The notes: generated by a model from the sequence alone, not told the origin. DNA of 64,000 nt from Pseudovirgaria hyperparasitica (GCF_010093815.1 NW_022985551.1:516614-580613), one strand, 5' to 3'; positions 26,631 to 37,867 are shown, counted from the first letter of the stretch. Translations and numbers: made by a program.

Positions 26631-26710
26631 GACATACAGGCGATGAGAAGGGGCTTGTGCTGGCGGCGATCAACGTTGGTCGAAGTAGAAGAGCCTGTCC
26701 ACACTGTACG

Positions 26711-27231
26711 ATCCGTCGTTTTCCTAGAACCTGACGAGCTAGGACTGGTACACGCGTGTTCTCACCCCAATCTTCCTATAATAAGCCTTTTCCACTTTTA
26801 TACTTATCTATAAGTATATAAGAGTTTTAAAAGTAGATATAATAGATAATTAGATAAATCTCTATCTAGCTATAAGCTTATTTTATCTTTATAAGGCCTC
26901 TTTAAAGAGATAGAGAAGAGTCTTTAAATATTCTTAGAAGTTCTTAGAAGAGGGCCCGTGCGAAAACCGCGTCAGGTTCTAGGAAAACTACCCTCTTCCT
27001 CTTCTCTAAGAAATTAAACCCTCTTATTATAGACTATATTAAAGAGTTTAGAGCTTAAAAATTATATAGGAATAATCGCATTACTCTACTCTATAAGTCT
27101 ATATAGATATTATAATATATAGACCTCTATATAGAGGTAGAGAGGTAAAATAACCATCGAAGATTTGGGGTGAGAACACACGCGTGAGATGGAAAATGCC
27201 AAGCTCGTCAGGTTCTAGGAAAACGACGGAT
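26711..27231. mobile_element. 521-bp terminal-inverted-repeat element (MITE-like)
   Basis: The ends are long inverted repeats: the left begins ATCCGTCGTTTTCCTAGAAC and the right ends with its reverse complement. The match continues inward with small gaps through GACGAGCT and GTTCTCACCCCAA, about 65 bp each side. The interior (about 26.78-27.16 kb) is AT-rich like the RIP-affected blocks and holds a third, partial copy of the end motif (about 26967-26987). No coding sequence, so non-autonomous. The target duplication is unclear (AT or TA at most). It lies in the upstream region of the kinase gene. Confidence 0.8.
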
Positions 27232-27743
27232 GGCGTTGGTACTAGCGCCCAGAATCCCTGTCACATACTGCCGTTATTGTGTTTCCTAGCAGCGAAGAAC
27301 ACATGCTGTTACCAGCCAAGATATCCATTGTAGCCTAAGCTAAGCACTTCATCATCATCCATCTACTCCCCGGCAACTAAGATATTATGTTTCATCTATC
27401 TCCCTAGCGCTGTCCTTAAACCAACGACACCTTCCCACCCTGGCCGACACTGCAGTCAACGGGTCATAGATACGAAATGCCATGCTAAGCCCTGAAAATC
27501 ATGCAGTATTCTTTTTCCATCTCGCAAACTCTCCCCCGCCTCGTGTGCGACGTGTCACGTCACCGCCTCTGATATCAGTCTTTGTTTATGCTTTCCTTTT
27601 GGCGCATCTGGTCCAGTGTGTTCAGCATTGTATCGCATTCACAACTTACTGCACAAGACCCCCCAGACGAGCCACTGCTACACCCGCGCGCGTCTTTCCA
27701 TTCTTCGCGCTCTGATACATCTTCCGACTCGGAAGCATTAGCT
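27232..27743. other. Upstream region of the MFS gene
   Basis: Pyrimidine-rich stretches before the MFS start fit a fungal promoter and 5' UTR. The MFS reading frame stays open back to 27582, so a longer N-terminus is possible. Nothing else seen. Confidence 0.4.
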
Positions 27744-29626
27744 ATGGACAATCTCTCCGAGAGACACAAGGTTCCCGGTACGCCACCAGATGTCGCTAAA
27801 CACTCCGATTCCACCGATGCAGACGGCCTTGAATCGCGCCTTTCAAGCAGCGAGGTGGATGACTATGACGGCGAGACCACGTTGTACAACAAGAAATGCG
27901 TGCTTGTGAACCGGCAGATCGACGCGATGGGCATGGGTAGGTACCAGTGGTACGTATGGACTTTGTGTGGAATGGGCTATGTTTTGGATCTGTTATGGGC
28001 GCTGGCGTTCGGATTGGTGTTGAGTCCTCTGCAACAAGAACTAGGGTTTGGAAGTGAGTCTTGTTGCTGTCGTGTTTCCTGTAAGGCTATGTGCGCTGAC
28101 AGGGACTGATAGATGACAAAAGTGGGAATATCTCAGTTGCATTCTCGGCTGGGCTTACAGCCGGTATGTCAAATCGCGTAATCAGAGTGGAAAGCTTATA
28201 TTGACTACCGACTAGGTGCATTTGTCTGGGGAGTGCTTGTTGACATTCTTGGTAACTCACGCCTGCTGGCCCATGTATCTCCTATTGATACTGACATAGC
28301 CCAGGCCGCCAATGGTCCTTTAATCTCACCGTTCTCTTCACTGGCGCGTTTGGAATTACTCTTGGTAGTCTCGACTCCTACACCTCCTTTCTCGTCATCA
28401 CCGCGTTTGTCGGCTTTGGCGTTGGCGGCAACATCCCTATCGACACCACCATCGTGCTTGAGTTCATCCCCCAGAATAAGCGCTTCCTGCTCGCTCTCCT
28501 CTCCGTCTTCCAGCCCGTGGGCTACGTACTCGCTGCTGCCATCGCATACGGCTTTATACCCTCGCACTCATGCAGCCCAAACTTCACTGCCGGCGACGAC
28601 GCCCTCCCGTCATGCCGTAACGTCGTCGACGGTACGCCATGCTGCACCAAAGCGTCTAACATGGGCTGGCGCTACGTGATGTACACTACTGGCGCAATCA
28701 GCCTCGCCGTCTTCGCGCTGCGCTTCGTCATCTTCAACTTCCGCGAAAGCCCCAAGTTTCTCATCTACCGCGGCCATGACGAAAAGGCCATTCGCGTCCT
28801 CGAACAAGTCGCCGATTTCAACGGCTCTTCGTGCACGCTCTCCATGGCTGACTTCGACACCCTCTCCCGCACCCATTCCCCGCCGACCCCTTCCTCCATC
28901 TCAACCATCCCAATTCTCAGCCACAGCACCAATACAACAACATCCCCTTCCACCATTTCCCGCCTCCGCCTAAACCTCCTTTCCGAAGCCCACCGCCTCG
29001 CCCTCCTCTTCAGCACACCTACCATGACCCGCCTCACGCTCCTCGTCTGGCTCACCTACATCTGCGACTTCAGCGCCTTCACTATCACCGGCACCTACCT
29101 TCCCCGTATCCTCGCCCTCAAAAACGCCCACCTCGACAAATCCCTCACCTACACCTACCGCAGTTACATCTACATCTACCTGCCCGCCATCCTCGGCGTC
29201 GCCGTCGCCGCATCCCTCTACCGCGCCCCACGCGTCGGCCGCAAATTCACCCTCGCCGCCTCCGCAGCCCTGATGGCCGTTTCCATCTTCGTCTTCGCCG
29301 CCGTAAACACCCCGGGCGCGAATATCGCGGCTAGTATCGCAAAGTACTTCTTTCAGCTCATGTTCAATGCTGTCTTGTACGGGTGGACTCCCGAGACGTT
29401 TCCAGCACCCGTGAGAGGCACGGCGTGTGGGTTGGCGAGCTTTTGGGGCAGGTTGAGCGGGATTGTGAGTCCGCTTGTGGCGCAGCATTTGTATGCGCGT
29501 GTGGGTACCGGTGGGGGTGAGGGTGATGCGAATGCGGTGTTGTATCTTGCTGGTGGGGTTATGCTGGGCTGTGTGGTTACGACGCTGCTGCTGCCTGGGA
29601 GTGTGGTTGGGAAGGATAGTTTGTAG
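27744..29626 (+). CDS. Major facilitator superfamily transporter
   Basis: Four exons: 27744-28053, 28113-28163, 28216-28251, 28305-29626, with GT-AG introns of 59, 52 and 53 bp; 572 aa. All three introns are phase 1 and the joined frame is continuous. The N-terminal about 70 residues are polar and acidic (cytoplasmic). The segment MGMGRYQWYVWTLCGMGYVLD opens TM1, as in fungal transporters of the SV2-like / putative metabolite-transporter branch. Further hydrophobic segments fit 12 TMs, with a long Ser/Thr/Pro-rich central loop (around 28.88-28.97 kb) between TM6 and TM7. Substrate unknown. The start ATG at 27744 was chosen because the extension to 27582 looks unlike a transporter N-terminus. 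Exon 4 is GC-rich. Confidence 0.88.
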
Positions 29627-29798
29627 GCAGGTAGGAAGCCAGTCAGCTTGGATGAATATGAAATGGCATGAAATGAAATGGAAACCTCGATATGGTGCGC
29701 TTGGTATCGTGGATATAACGTTACTGCTTTATGTGAACTGTTGCGCTGCCTATGTGCAACGCTGTTTTGCTACGTGGCTGTGCCTGTGGAGTCGTGAT

Positions 29799-30235
29799 AT
29801 GCTGTGCTGGATACTAGAAATGAGACCTCCTAGAGCCCGTGTGAAAGCTAATTTGCTGTGCTTGATACTAGATATAATAGCTCCGGTAGTTTGTACTGAG
29901 GCTAATTCGTTGTCCTGGATAGTAGATACAATACCTCATATAGCCCACTGAACAGTCGTTCACTGTGTTGGATACTGAAAATGAGACTTTCGATAGCCCG
30001 TGTAAAGGCTTAATTGCTATGCCGGATACGTGGTATTATACGTCCCATAATCCGTGTGAGGGCATGTTTGCTTTTCTGGATAGTACATATGACGCCATTT
30101 ACTGCCCCTGTGCATGGCTGTTTGCTGTACTGGCTATGCAAATATTGAGCTCCTGTAATGTAGCCAAATCGTCCTAAGTGGTGTTGGATACTAGGAAAGA
30201 CACAGAGCATAGCTGTTGTAAGATGTGCGTCTTCT
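29799..30235. repeat. Degenerate 54-bp tandem repeat (minisatellite), about 8 units
   Basis: A core of the type TGCTGTGCTGGATACTAG recurs near 29799, 29853, 29907, 29959, 30014, 30067, 30121 and 30179, a period of 52-58 bp. Each unit also carries a weaker TAGCCCGTGTGAAGGC-like part. Units are diverged, with both transitions and small indels. It lies in the intergenic space between the MFS gene and the next wall-protein gene. The flanking 29627-29798 and 30236-30438 show nothing. Confidence 0.75.
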
Positions 30236-30438
30236 ACATGCTAGTGCGTTTGCTATACTTACGGCCATCTAAAATTACTGAATGCTTGGATGTGCACGAT
30301 AAAAATCACGACTATCACATGGAAGAACAGTGGTCATTATGTTTAGGTATCATGAAATTGCATTGCTTATTCTTCTGAAACCCTCTCCCAACTTGCTACC
30401 CAATGCGGCCCTGGGGGCGAGGTGCCGGGTGCGCGTCT

Positions 30439-31032
30439 TCAAACGGCGATGGCAAAGGCCAACGCACCGGCTCCCAGCACCATGGCACCGTTGGCCATGG
30501 TGCTGGCCACAGCTCCGTCGGTAGAGGGGACAGGGTGGTGGGCCGTCGTGGTGGTGGTGGACGGAGGGGCTGCGGAGGTCTCGGGGGCAGAGGACTCAGT
30601 CCTGGTGGACGAGTCTGAGAGGGTAGCAATTGAGAGGGCGCCAGAAACACCCGACGACGCGACAGACACCGTAGGAAGCAAGACAGCAGTGATGGACGGC
30701 CTGGGCGTTGGCTTGGGAGGGTTCCAGACGGTCTCGGAGCGCGGAGGGGGCGGGGTGCTGGCATTGGTGCACATCTGAATGAAGGCGATGGTGGTGGTGG
30801 ACACGATGTTGACGATGACAGTTGAGACGGCATGCGGGGCACCATAGTGCTGGCACTCTATGCGTTGTATCAGCAAGAGTGCTGAGGTGAGGTCAGGATA
30901 CAGAAGATCTTCCACTAAAAAGATCTTCCACTTACTCGAAGGCGCTTCAGCATCAGCAACAGCAACAGCGGCAGAACCCGCCAAAACAAACAGAGCGGCG
31001 GCAAGCAGAGTGAAGAGTTTCATGTTGAGCAT
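30439..31032 (-). CDS. Small Ser/Thr-rich secreted protein, predicted GPI-anchored
   Basis: Two exons, 31032-30936 and 30857-30439, with a 78-bp GT-AG intron (donor GTAAGT). The frame also stays open through the intron, so an unspliced 197-aa form is formally possible, but the canonical donor and the cysteine placed just after the acceptor favour splicing to 171 aa. It has a signal peptide (MKLFTLLAAALFVLAGSA...), a short Cys-containing region (CQHYG... MCTNAS), a long Ser/Thr/Pro-rich stretch with ETSAAPPSTTTTT, and a hydrophobic C-terminus GAMVLGAGALAFAIAV typical of a GPI signal. Likely a wall or plasma-membrane surface protein. No catalytic domain. The start could also be the second Met (31023). 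Confidence 0.75.
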   Translation of the reverse strand: MLNMKLFTLLAAALFVLAGSAAVAVADAEAPSSKWKIFLVEDLLYPDLTSALLLIQRIECQHYGAPHAVSTVIVNIVSTTTIAFIQMCTNASTPPPPRSETVWNPPKPTPRPSITAVLLPTVSVASSGVSGALSIATLSDSSTRTESSAPETSAAPPSTTTTTAHHPVPSTDGAVASTMANGAMVLGAGALAFAIAV

Positions 31033-32051
31033 TGCGAGTGGTGTTGAATGAATATTGTGTCTTGTAATCTGACGTAGTGGTTAGCAAGGTTCAGCTCAGC
31101 AAATCAAACGTGAGAAGGGCGACAAACCGTTTGTGTGAAGATATTTGTGTGGTAAAGAAAGTAGAACAGAGAGAGACAGCAGTGAAGGTTTTATAAGGGA
31201 CGAACAGGACAGCGACAGTGCTGGCAGTCTGATCAGGTGACAGGAATGTGACACATAGGCTACTCGGCGAGCAAGTGAATTGAGCGGGAGGCATGCAAGG
31301 ATCGACTTACAGGACTCACCGAGTGAATTGGCGGAGTATTGGGTAGCGGTGTAGCTCGAGAGAGAATAAGGATGAAATGAAAGCACTTTGATACTGGAAC
31401 TTGACGGACAGACAACAAACAGCGATGCATACGACGTATTGCTCAGGGGGCGCCTTGAGGCTATATTGTGAGAACCTATGAAGGAGAAGAAAACATAAAG
31501 CATTTCGCATGTCACTCCAGCACGTGCATATCATCATATATCTTTGCGTGACTGACTCTCTATACCATTCCAATCATGTCGACTTCCCTGACAGTTGCTG
31601 CTCCTTTTTCGGGCTGCTTTGCGGTGTTTATTTCTTACAGCCTGAGGCAGAAAGTGAGTGCTGGCGGTGACATCATAATCGTATGTTGCTGCCTGCAGGT
31701 ATCAAGGCAGGTGTCAGGCAGGTGTTTACAGATCACCTCAACGGCTCCCTAATCCAGCTACCAGAAAAGGAGGACGAAGGAGGACGAAGGAGGAAAGAAC
31801 GAAGAAAGCAGTCGCCGAAGAGGTCACTTCAGTCAGCAGACTCGGAGGTCAAAACACCCGGCCCGTTCACGCACATCTGTATTTCTTCTCTTCCTCTCTT
31901 CCTCACACTCTCTCCCAACTTCATCCACAATCGTTCAGGTGTGTCCACACTCGATCAATTGCTTCATTCTTTGTCCTCTGTGACGCTTCAATTCTTCAGC
32001 CCTAGACAGCAGCCTCAGTTCGTCTTGGTCCCGTAAAGTCGATTGAGAAAG
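31033..32051. promoter_or_regulatory. Intergenic region between two head-to-head wall-protein genes
   Basis: About 1 kb containing both promoters. It includes GGAGGACGAA-type short purine repeats near 31.77-31.80 kb and pyrimidine-rich DNA before the plus-strand start. The minus-strand frames at 31091-31573 show no support. Confidence 0.45.
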
Positions 32052-33066
32052 ATGTTGTTCTTCAAGACCGGTGCCATCGTCGTCGGTGTTGTGGCTCTTG
32101 CTGCAGCTCAGCGTAAGTCAATCCTGTGATTTCCATTGCTCTTTAGTGTTATTGAACACCTTGGACTGTGATGGGAAGTCCATTCAGATGACCACTTGCT
32201 GATCCTCAGAACCAGATATCGGCGCTCGCAAAGTCCATGTCGATCTCATTCCGGCAAACGCCACGTCAATCGTCTATGAGACGCAGTTGAGCACCATCTT
32301 CAGCTGTGCTCCGCATGTTCCCAACTGTCCTCACGATTCAACTATTGTGGTGACTTCAATCATTCCGATTGCAACTACCATTTGCCCTGTCACCTTGACT
32401 TCGACCTGGGTTGAGTCTTCTTTGGCTTCTCCTCCTGCACCAAGCAGCTACGGCCCTCCACCACCTGCTCCCAGCAGTTATGGTCCTCCTCCTCCACCTG
32501 CTCCCAGCAGTTATGGTCTCCCTCCACCACCTGCTCCGAGCAGTTATGGACCCCCTCCACCACCTCCAAGCAGCTATGGCCCGCCACCACCAATCAGCTA
32601 CGCGCCCCCAAGCTCTTCTGCTTCTTCTGCTTTGTTGCCCACCGAATACTCGACCTCTTCCATTGTGGTCACTCGCCCGGGACCTCCATCAAGCTACGGT
32701 ACTCCAGTTCCTTCGGACATCGTGACTCTTACTTTGAGCACTGCCAGCCCACCCCTGTCTTCTCCGATCAGCGAAGAGCCTGGATACCCTTCTCCTCCAC
32801 CATATGTCCCTCCTTACATCCTGACTAGCGAGAGCCATTCTGACAGGCCTGTGTCCATGAGCACCACCGAGGTTAGCATCGTCACTTTGCCCACCTTCGC
32901 TCCGAGCATCTCTCCGAATACTACCTTATCGGTGCCAACTCAGGCGAACGGTACTTCCACCGCGACTCCAACTCCCCCACCAGTCTTCGAAGGCGCTGCT
33001 TCTCTCGACAAGGTGGTCAATCTCGGACTGTTCGCGGCCACACTCTTCATTGCTTTCGTCATCTGA
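32052..33066 (+). CDS. Pro/Ser-rich secreted protein, predicted GPI-anchored, with PAPSSYG repeats
   Basis: Two exons, 32052-32112 and 32210-33066, with a 97-bp intron (donor GTAAGT, acceptor CTCAG); 305 aa. Signal peptide MLFFKTGAIVVGVVALAAAQ. The mature N-terminus carries three Cys (FSCAPHVPNC, TTICPV) in a short beta-rich stretch, then tandem units of the PPPAPSSYGP kind (about 32430-32610, some six copies, encoded by a related repeat in DNA), a Ser/Thr/Pro linker, and a C-terminal hydrophobic tail VVNLGLFAATLFIAFVI fitting a GPI signal. Probably a structural or adhesive wall protein; no enzyme domain. It shares layout and first-intron position with the divergent neighbour at 30439-31032. 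Confidence 0.82.
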
Positions 33067-33844
33067 TCTGGCTGAAGAAGTACCATCCGCCAAGGCGGTC
33101 ATCTCGAACGTAATTATGCTCTTCATGTTTACGATGTGGTATCTTCTCACTTTTTCTGTTGTCTTTGGGGAGCATCTGATACGTAGCTCTACTTGCTTTG
33201 TAACATTAGCTCTGCAGCTAGATATGTGCGCGTCTATAAAGACACTAATGAATCCCAATTGAGTTTGCAACACTCTGCCTTTGCGTGTCAATCATGCATA
33301 CCAAGGGAGATGCTCGAGCGATAGGACTAACTCGCTCTGGCGGGGGTGATTCTATATTATGATTGTGCGCAACCAGATTGGAACGCACGCGCGTGCATGT
33401 ATCCAGATCAGATCGCGCCGGGGAATAGATTCTGTGAAGCTGTGGTAGACTGGTCGTAAGTAGTTAGTGAGACGGTCAGATGGTCGGCCAAGTCGTGCTA
33501 GAGCTGTAGTTTCAACGACCGGCATCTTGGATTGCCATATATCTCAGAAGTAGCCAATCGAAACATTGCACTCAAGCCAGCTCCAACTCTTAGATGCCCT
33601 AGGTAAGTCACATATCGAGCTACATGGCGCCATTCTTCACGGCACGTCGGACTGGAGTATCTCTCCTCTTACCTCATAGTTAGCTACCCAAGGTGCACGG
33701 GAACTACTAAACACGAGGTAACGTCTGCTGCTTTGGTTGCTTATCAGGTGGTGTACATACAAAGATGCATGTTTAGCTAAGTCAGCGTCGTGGTCTTGAG
33801 ATAAGGTTGCATGGAATGAGCCTCATCAAGTTTCACAATCGGCA
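33067..33844. other. Intergenic between convergent genes
   Basis: 778 bp between the Pro-rich protein and the F-box gene. It would hold both 3' UTRs. No gene or repeat seen. Confidence 0.5.
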
Positions 33845-35290
33845 TTAGCTCTCACCGTCATCATAATCGCCTTCATCATTACCGTCGTCATCGTGCCCAT
33901 AATCGTCCTCGTCTGAAATTCCTGGGTATCGCAATCGCGGGAACTCGTCCGTAATATCCACCTCCTCCTCCCACCAGCACGTCGTGCCATCATCATGGAA
34001 CGCAAACCCGCTATCCTGATCTACCACAAACGCAGACGATGCGTCCCCATCGCTACTCCCTGCAAACCGCCAACTGTCTGGATGTACGGCAGTCCTGCCC
34101 GTGCGGCAGTTGACGACGAGAAGAAGGGGGGACTCGATCGAGCGTGGGAACGAGATGTATATTTTCTGTAGTCGTGGCATGTTTCGAGAGGCGCGCAAGC
34201 CTGCATGTAAGAGTGCTTTCACGAGCCGCCCCATATGTCGCTCTATATAGTCGCCATCGTCGTCGTCACCCTCGTTGTAATGTTCGTCGTCAAGACGGGA
34301 TGATGAGAGTACGGAGTCAGAAGCGTGCGCATGGCTTTCGACTTGCTTCGGCTCTCCTTCTGGGTTCTCCGCGTCTAACGATACACGTTGCGCACTGGCA
34401 GCAGTCGATCCCGGTAGCGCGCCCGATGAGGGAGCCCGGCAGCGCTTCGTGAGGAACTGATCCGGCGTCCACTTCTGCGTGAAAAACGGCTGATTCAGCT
34501 TGACGATTAGCGTTTCTAAGCGCGAACTTTTGCTATACGGCGAATTCAGACACGCAAACAGCCGCTGACACAAACACCGCATGCGCACGCGTGCGCTGTG
34601 TAGTGTTGGAAGCACCGGGCTCAGCGCCGCGCACACGCACTCGATCGTCTCGCCCGCATCCCCACGCCGCAATGCGTAGCTGCCGCACACATCGAGCGTG
34701 AGGTGCGCAAGCAGCGGCAAGCCACGCTCGCTCTTGAAAACCTGCAGTGCCGCAATACCACGACACAAACTCACCAATGTGGCTTGGTGCACGTAGTCCC
34801 AACGCGGGCCAAACTCGCGCTCGTCCTGCTGGCTCAGCTCGACGGCGAGTGAGTCTAGCGCCGTCAGACCAGCAAGCCTGTCGGAGCTGGCAAAGGCCTG
34901 AATAGCCGCGTTTGCAAAGTCGATCCACGTCTCTAGCGCCTCGGTGTCGGCGGGCTGGACGAAAGCACCCTCAGCGTCGTCGGGGCGGTACTGCTGGCGC
35001 AGATACTCGCCCCACGGGCCCTCGAGGCGGATAGTGAGGTGGGACACCTTTTTCGCGATGAAGGCATGCAGAGACGTGCCTGGCGCCGGGAAGCAGGCGA
35101 TGTCGGTGGCGGTCAGGGGCCAGGAGCCGATTGCGAGCGAGGCGTAGTAAGTGGGCAAAGCGAGCTCGAACCATCGTTTGTTGATGAGGAGAAGGTCGAT
35201 CTTGTGGGCGTGGATGTAGGGAGTCTTTTCGAGAATCGATAGAATTGAGAGAAGGAGTTCGGTCGGGAGACTCATGAGATTGGCTGGCAT
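33845..35290 (-). CDS. F-box domain protein
   Basis: Single exon, 481 aa. An F-box-like segment lies at the N-terminus (about residues 6-48: LPTELLLSILSIL ... LLINKRWFELALPTYY), with the L-P and L-x-x-x-C/N-K-x-W features expected of the fold that binds Skp1 in SCF ubiquitin ligases. The middle is mixed helical with Cys-rich spots (CVCAALSP, MRCLCQRLFACL) and no clear LRR or WD repeats. The C-terminus is strongly acidic (runs of D/E/G/Y). Such proteins usually act as substrate receptors; the target is unknown. The region is GC-rich with several long overlapping antisense frames that are shadows. Confidence 0.8.
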   Translation of the reverse strand: MPANLMSLPTELLLSILSILEKTPYIHAHKIDLLLINKRWFELALPTYYASLAIGSWPLTATDIACFPAPGTSLHAFIAKKVSHLTIRLEGPWGEYLRQQYRPDDAEGAFVQPADTEALETWIDFANAAIQAFASSDRLAGLTALDSLAVELSQQDEREFGPRWDYVHQATLVSLCRGIAALQVFKSERGLPLLAHLTLDVCGSYALRRGDAGETIECVCAALSPVLPTLHSARVRMRCLCQRLFACLNSPYSKSSRLETLIVKLNQPFFTQKWTPDQFLTKRCRAPSSGALPGSTAASAQRVSLDAENPEGEPKQVESHAHASDSVLSSSRLDDEHYNEGDDDDGDYIERHMGRLVKALLHAGLRASRNMPRLQKIYISFPRSIESPLLLVVNCRTGRTAVHPDSWRFAGSSDGDASSAFVVDQDSGFAFHDDGTTCWWEEEVDITDEFPRLRYPGISDEDDYGHDDDGNDEGDYDDGES

Positions 35291-35833
35291 GGCGAGGAAT
35301 TACTGCTGAAAATGAATGGTTTGCTTCCGAACGGGGAGCGATGTGAGAGAGGCATCTGATGATAGCCAGAGCCGTATAAAGGAATCTAATGACTATTGTC
35401 TATTCACGCATGACGGGAGGAAAAGAGCATCGCACGACATTAATGCGGCGTCACACCTACATATACGTTGATGTCTGACGTCCAATATGCACCATTCCTA
35501 GACCGACCTAGTGTGGAGGTTACATTTGTGGCCTGAGGCATTCGCACAGAACACTGAGCAAATCGAGCCTTGGTCAAGAGGAAAGAATTCTTTACAAAGT
35601 ACAAAGCTTCATTTTGGCGCGGGCCATTTGCTGTATCGAGACGAGCAGACGTATCATTTCTTTGACAGACCCAGGGTATCGTCATCTAACAGGCCACCAT
35701 TCAGACCAAGCCATGAGCGTAAGAATCGCCATACTAACCCGCCGCAGTCGTGCATTATAGTAGGTAAATCGAAAACGCCAGCGCTATGCGATGATGCCAG
35801 AAAAGGATTATGCCACTACATAGCGGAACGTCT
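35291..35833. other. Intergenic
   Basis: 543 bp between the start of the F-box gene and the end of the AMSH-like gene. It contains the F-box promoter and the AMSH-like 3' UTR; nothing else recognised. Confidence 0.5.
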
Positions 35834-37560
35834 TCAGCTGAATGCCGGGCGCAGGTCCTTGAGCTGAAATTCTAGCCCTTGTAATTCTATCACGTGCCCG
35901 GGTTTGCTGGCGTCCGTATAGATATTAGATACATCATGAGGATGAAACAGCCCTGTCTGCGAACAGTTTAGTATTGCTTTGAGTCCGGGAGGATCTGTCA
36001 ATCGAAAGACACCCCAACTAGAAAGTCATCAGCTGCAAGTCGAGACTGTAAGATGGTTCAGCTTACGATGGATCTTTGCTTGGTGCGCATACAATAGCAA
36101 CACTTTCTGCTAGCATGACTTGATAGCCACTATGAGTATGCAAGTCCCGACTACTCATGAAGCAGGTTTGCGAAGGGTGCGTGTGTATCCAGCCAAGCAC
36201 CATCAGACCTTCCTCGTCGCAATAATCGAACAAGGCTTCTTCATTCAGCGTCTCGCACGTATCAGAGGTACTTTTCTGTTCTGGTATCACGAGCTTGGAT
36301 ATGAATAGGGCGTTTGAGATGAGTGTCCCGCAAAGAACGCCACAAGTTTCGAGATTTGCCTGTGTGTTACGTGATGCAACAGACAGAAATCTTTCACGCA
36401 GACCTTCAGGGAGGAACAGCGGCCGCAAAGGAGACCCGTTCTCGAGATATGCGGTGGGTTTGAAAGTGTAGTCGCACGAATTGACTTCATTCGTCTCGAA
36501 TGTTGGCGTTTTGGCTCTGGAAGGTAAATTCGGACTCTCGATGATCTTCTGAGGAACCGGCGGCGGGCGTGATGATGAGTCGAAGAATAACTGTTGTATG
36601 GGCCTCGGGGGTAATTGTGGCGGTCTCTGCTCGACTCTTTGCGTTGTGGCAGGCGACTGTCGAATCTTGTTTGGAGGCACAGGAGCTTGTGAGAACTGAC
36701 TGCTAGCGCTTCGATGCGGCACTGATGGATAATGGTAGCTGGTGTCACGTTGATATTGTGGACTCCCAGTGCGTGGAGTGATACCTCGTGACAAATTTCT
36801 CCCAGTCTCTTGTATCCGCGAAGAGAGATCGTCTTTTTCGGGTGGTCTTGGGCCACCGGCAAGCTCTTCCTCCCAATCACCCCATATTCCGCCCACACGA
36901 CGTTCCTGCTCCTCTTCCTCAGATACTCCCGCTTGGCGAACACCGCGACGAGCACCGTCTCTTCTTCGTATTTCACGCTGTGCAAGTCTAGCGGCGAGTT
37001 GATGATTTTTTGTAGCTTCTATAGCCCGTGTCGAGCCATACATGGACGCATCTGTGAATTTAGCCGCATGCTCGCCATAGTGTAGATCATGCTTCTCCAC
37101 TCCACTATCATGTGGAGCTTGAGTCTGCGCACTTCGTGCCTTCTGATATTCGACGTAGCGCAAGTGCCTCTTCTCGATACGGGGCTTGAGTTGATCTAAC
37201 CGAGAGAAATTCTGCTCGACGACTTTGCGTGCCTGAACGAGTAATCTCGCCGTTTTCGGATCTTTGACCTGAGGATGTTTATCCAGCTTCTCCAGCACTA
37301 GGATAGCATGCCGCATGAGAAGGAGATAGGTCTGGGCATCGTTGCCTTCCCCCTCGTAGATCTGAGCCTGCTGGCTTGTCAATGACAGTGCCAAAAACGT
37401 TGCGCACAGTATCGCTTGCCTCCTTCTGGATTGTGTCGGCGCTGCGAAGCCAATAGCGGAGGGGAACCTGATCATTGTACTCAAAGTTACCAGCTTGCTT
37501 GCCAAGTTCCGGAATGCTCAATGCAGCCCCGGCAGTGGGTTTCGGGGACGCCGAAGACAT
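35834..37560 (-). CDS. sst2: AMSH-like JAMM deubiquitinase (STAMBP/Sst2 family)
   Basis: Three exons: 37560-37420, 37367-36067, 36017-35834; 541 aa. Intron 1 (37368-37419, 52 bp) is of GC-AG type; intron 2 (36018-36066, 49 bp) is GT-AG. The N-terminal MIT-like/USP8-type helical domain (about 25-120: PLRYWLRSADTIQKE then AQIYEGEGND, later LVLEKLDKHP) recruits the enzyme to ESCRT. A Pro/Ser-rich linker with PPLPPRP-like motifs follows. The C-terminal JAMM metalloprotease has LETCGVLCG, then GWIHTHP and SSRDLHTHSGYQ (H-x-H and the metal Asp), and ends DLRPAF. The family cleaves K63-linked ubiquitin chains on endosomal cargo. It shares a 307-bp divergent promoter with the mtTFB-like gene. Confidence 0.92.
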
Positions 37561-37867
37561 TGCACACAGTGAGGGAGTAGGGGACGATTTAATGTAGGTA
37601 GATGTAGGTCGTCGGAATCATAGAGTGACATTGTTGGAGTTGGAAATGGGACTTGTTGATGCCTGAAGGCGGCATGCGCGTCCTTTGGCTTTGGCTGTAA
37701 ACACATTGATGGCAACCCGACAGAGGGGCAGCAGCTATGAGAGTTACTACGGAGCAGGGGCGCCGTTGCGGAGGGCCCAAGCTTCACCTCCGACGCCGAC
37801 ACGACTTTTTTCCCTGGAGCTAGCTTCACACCTCAGGTCCTCCACGATCAAGCTCCAATGGAGCAGT
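37561..37867. promoter_or_regulatory. Bidirectional promoter region
   Basis: 307 bp separate the start codons of the AMSH-like gene (minus) and the mtTFB-like gene (plus). The frame of the latter is open further upstream (to 37685), so the space may be shorter if a longer N-terminus is used. Confidence 0.5.

Noticed and set aside
31091-31573. Overlapping minus-strand frames rich in Ser/Leu upstream of the GPI-type gene
   Set aside because: Low-complexity pyrimidine-rich DNA read in several frames; no start or splice logic supports a gene.
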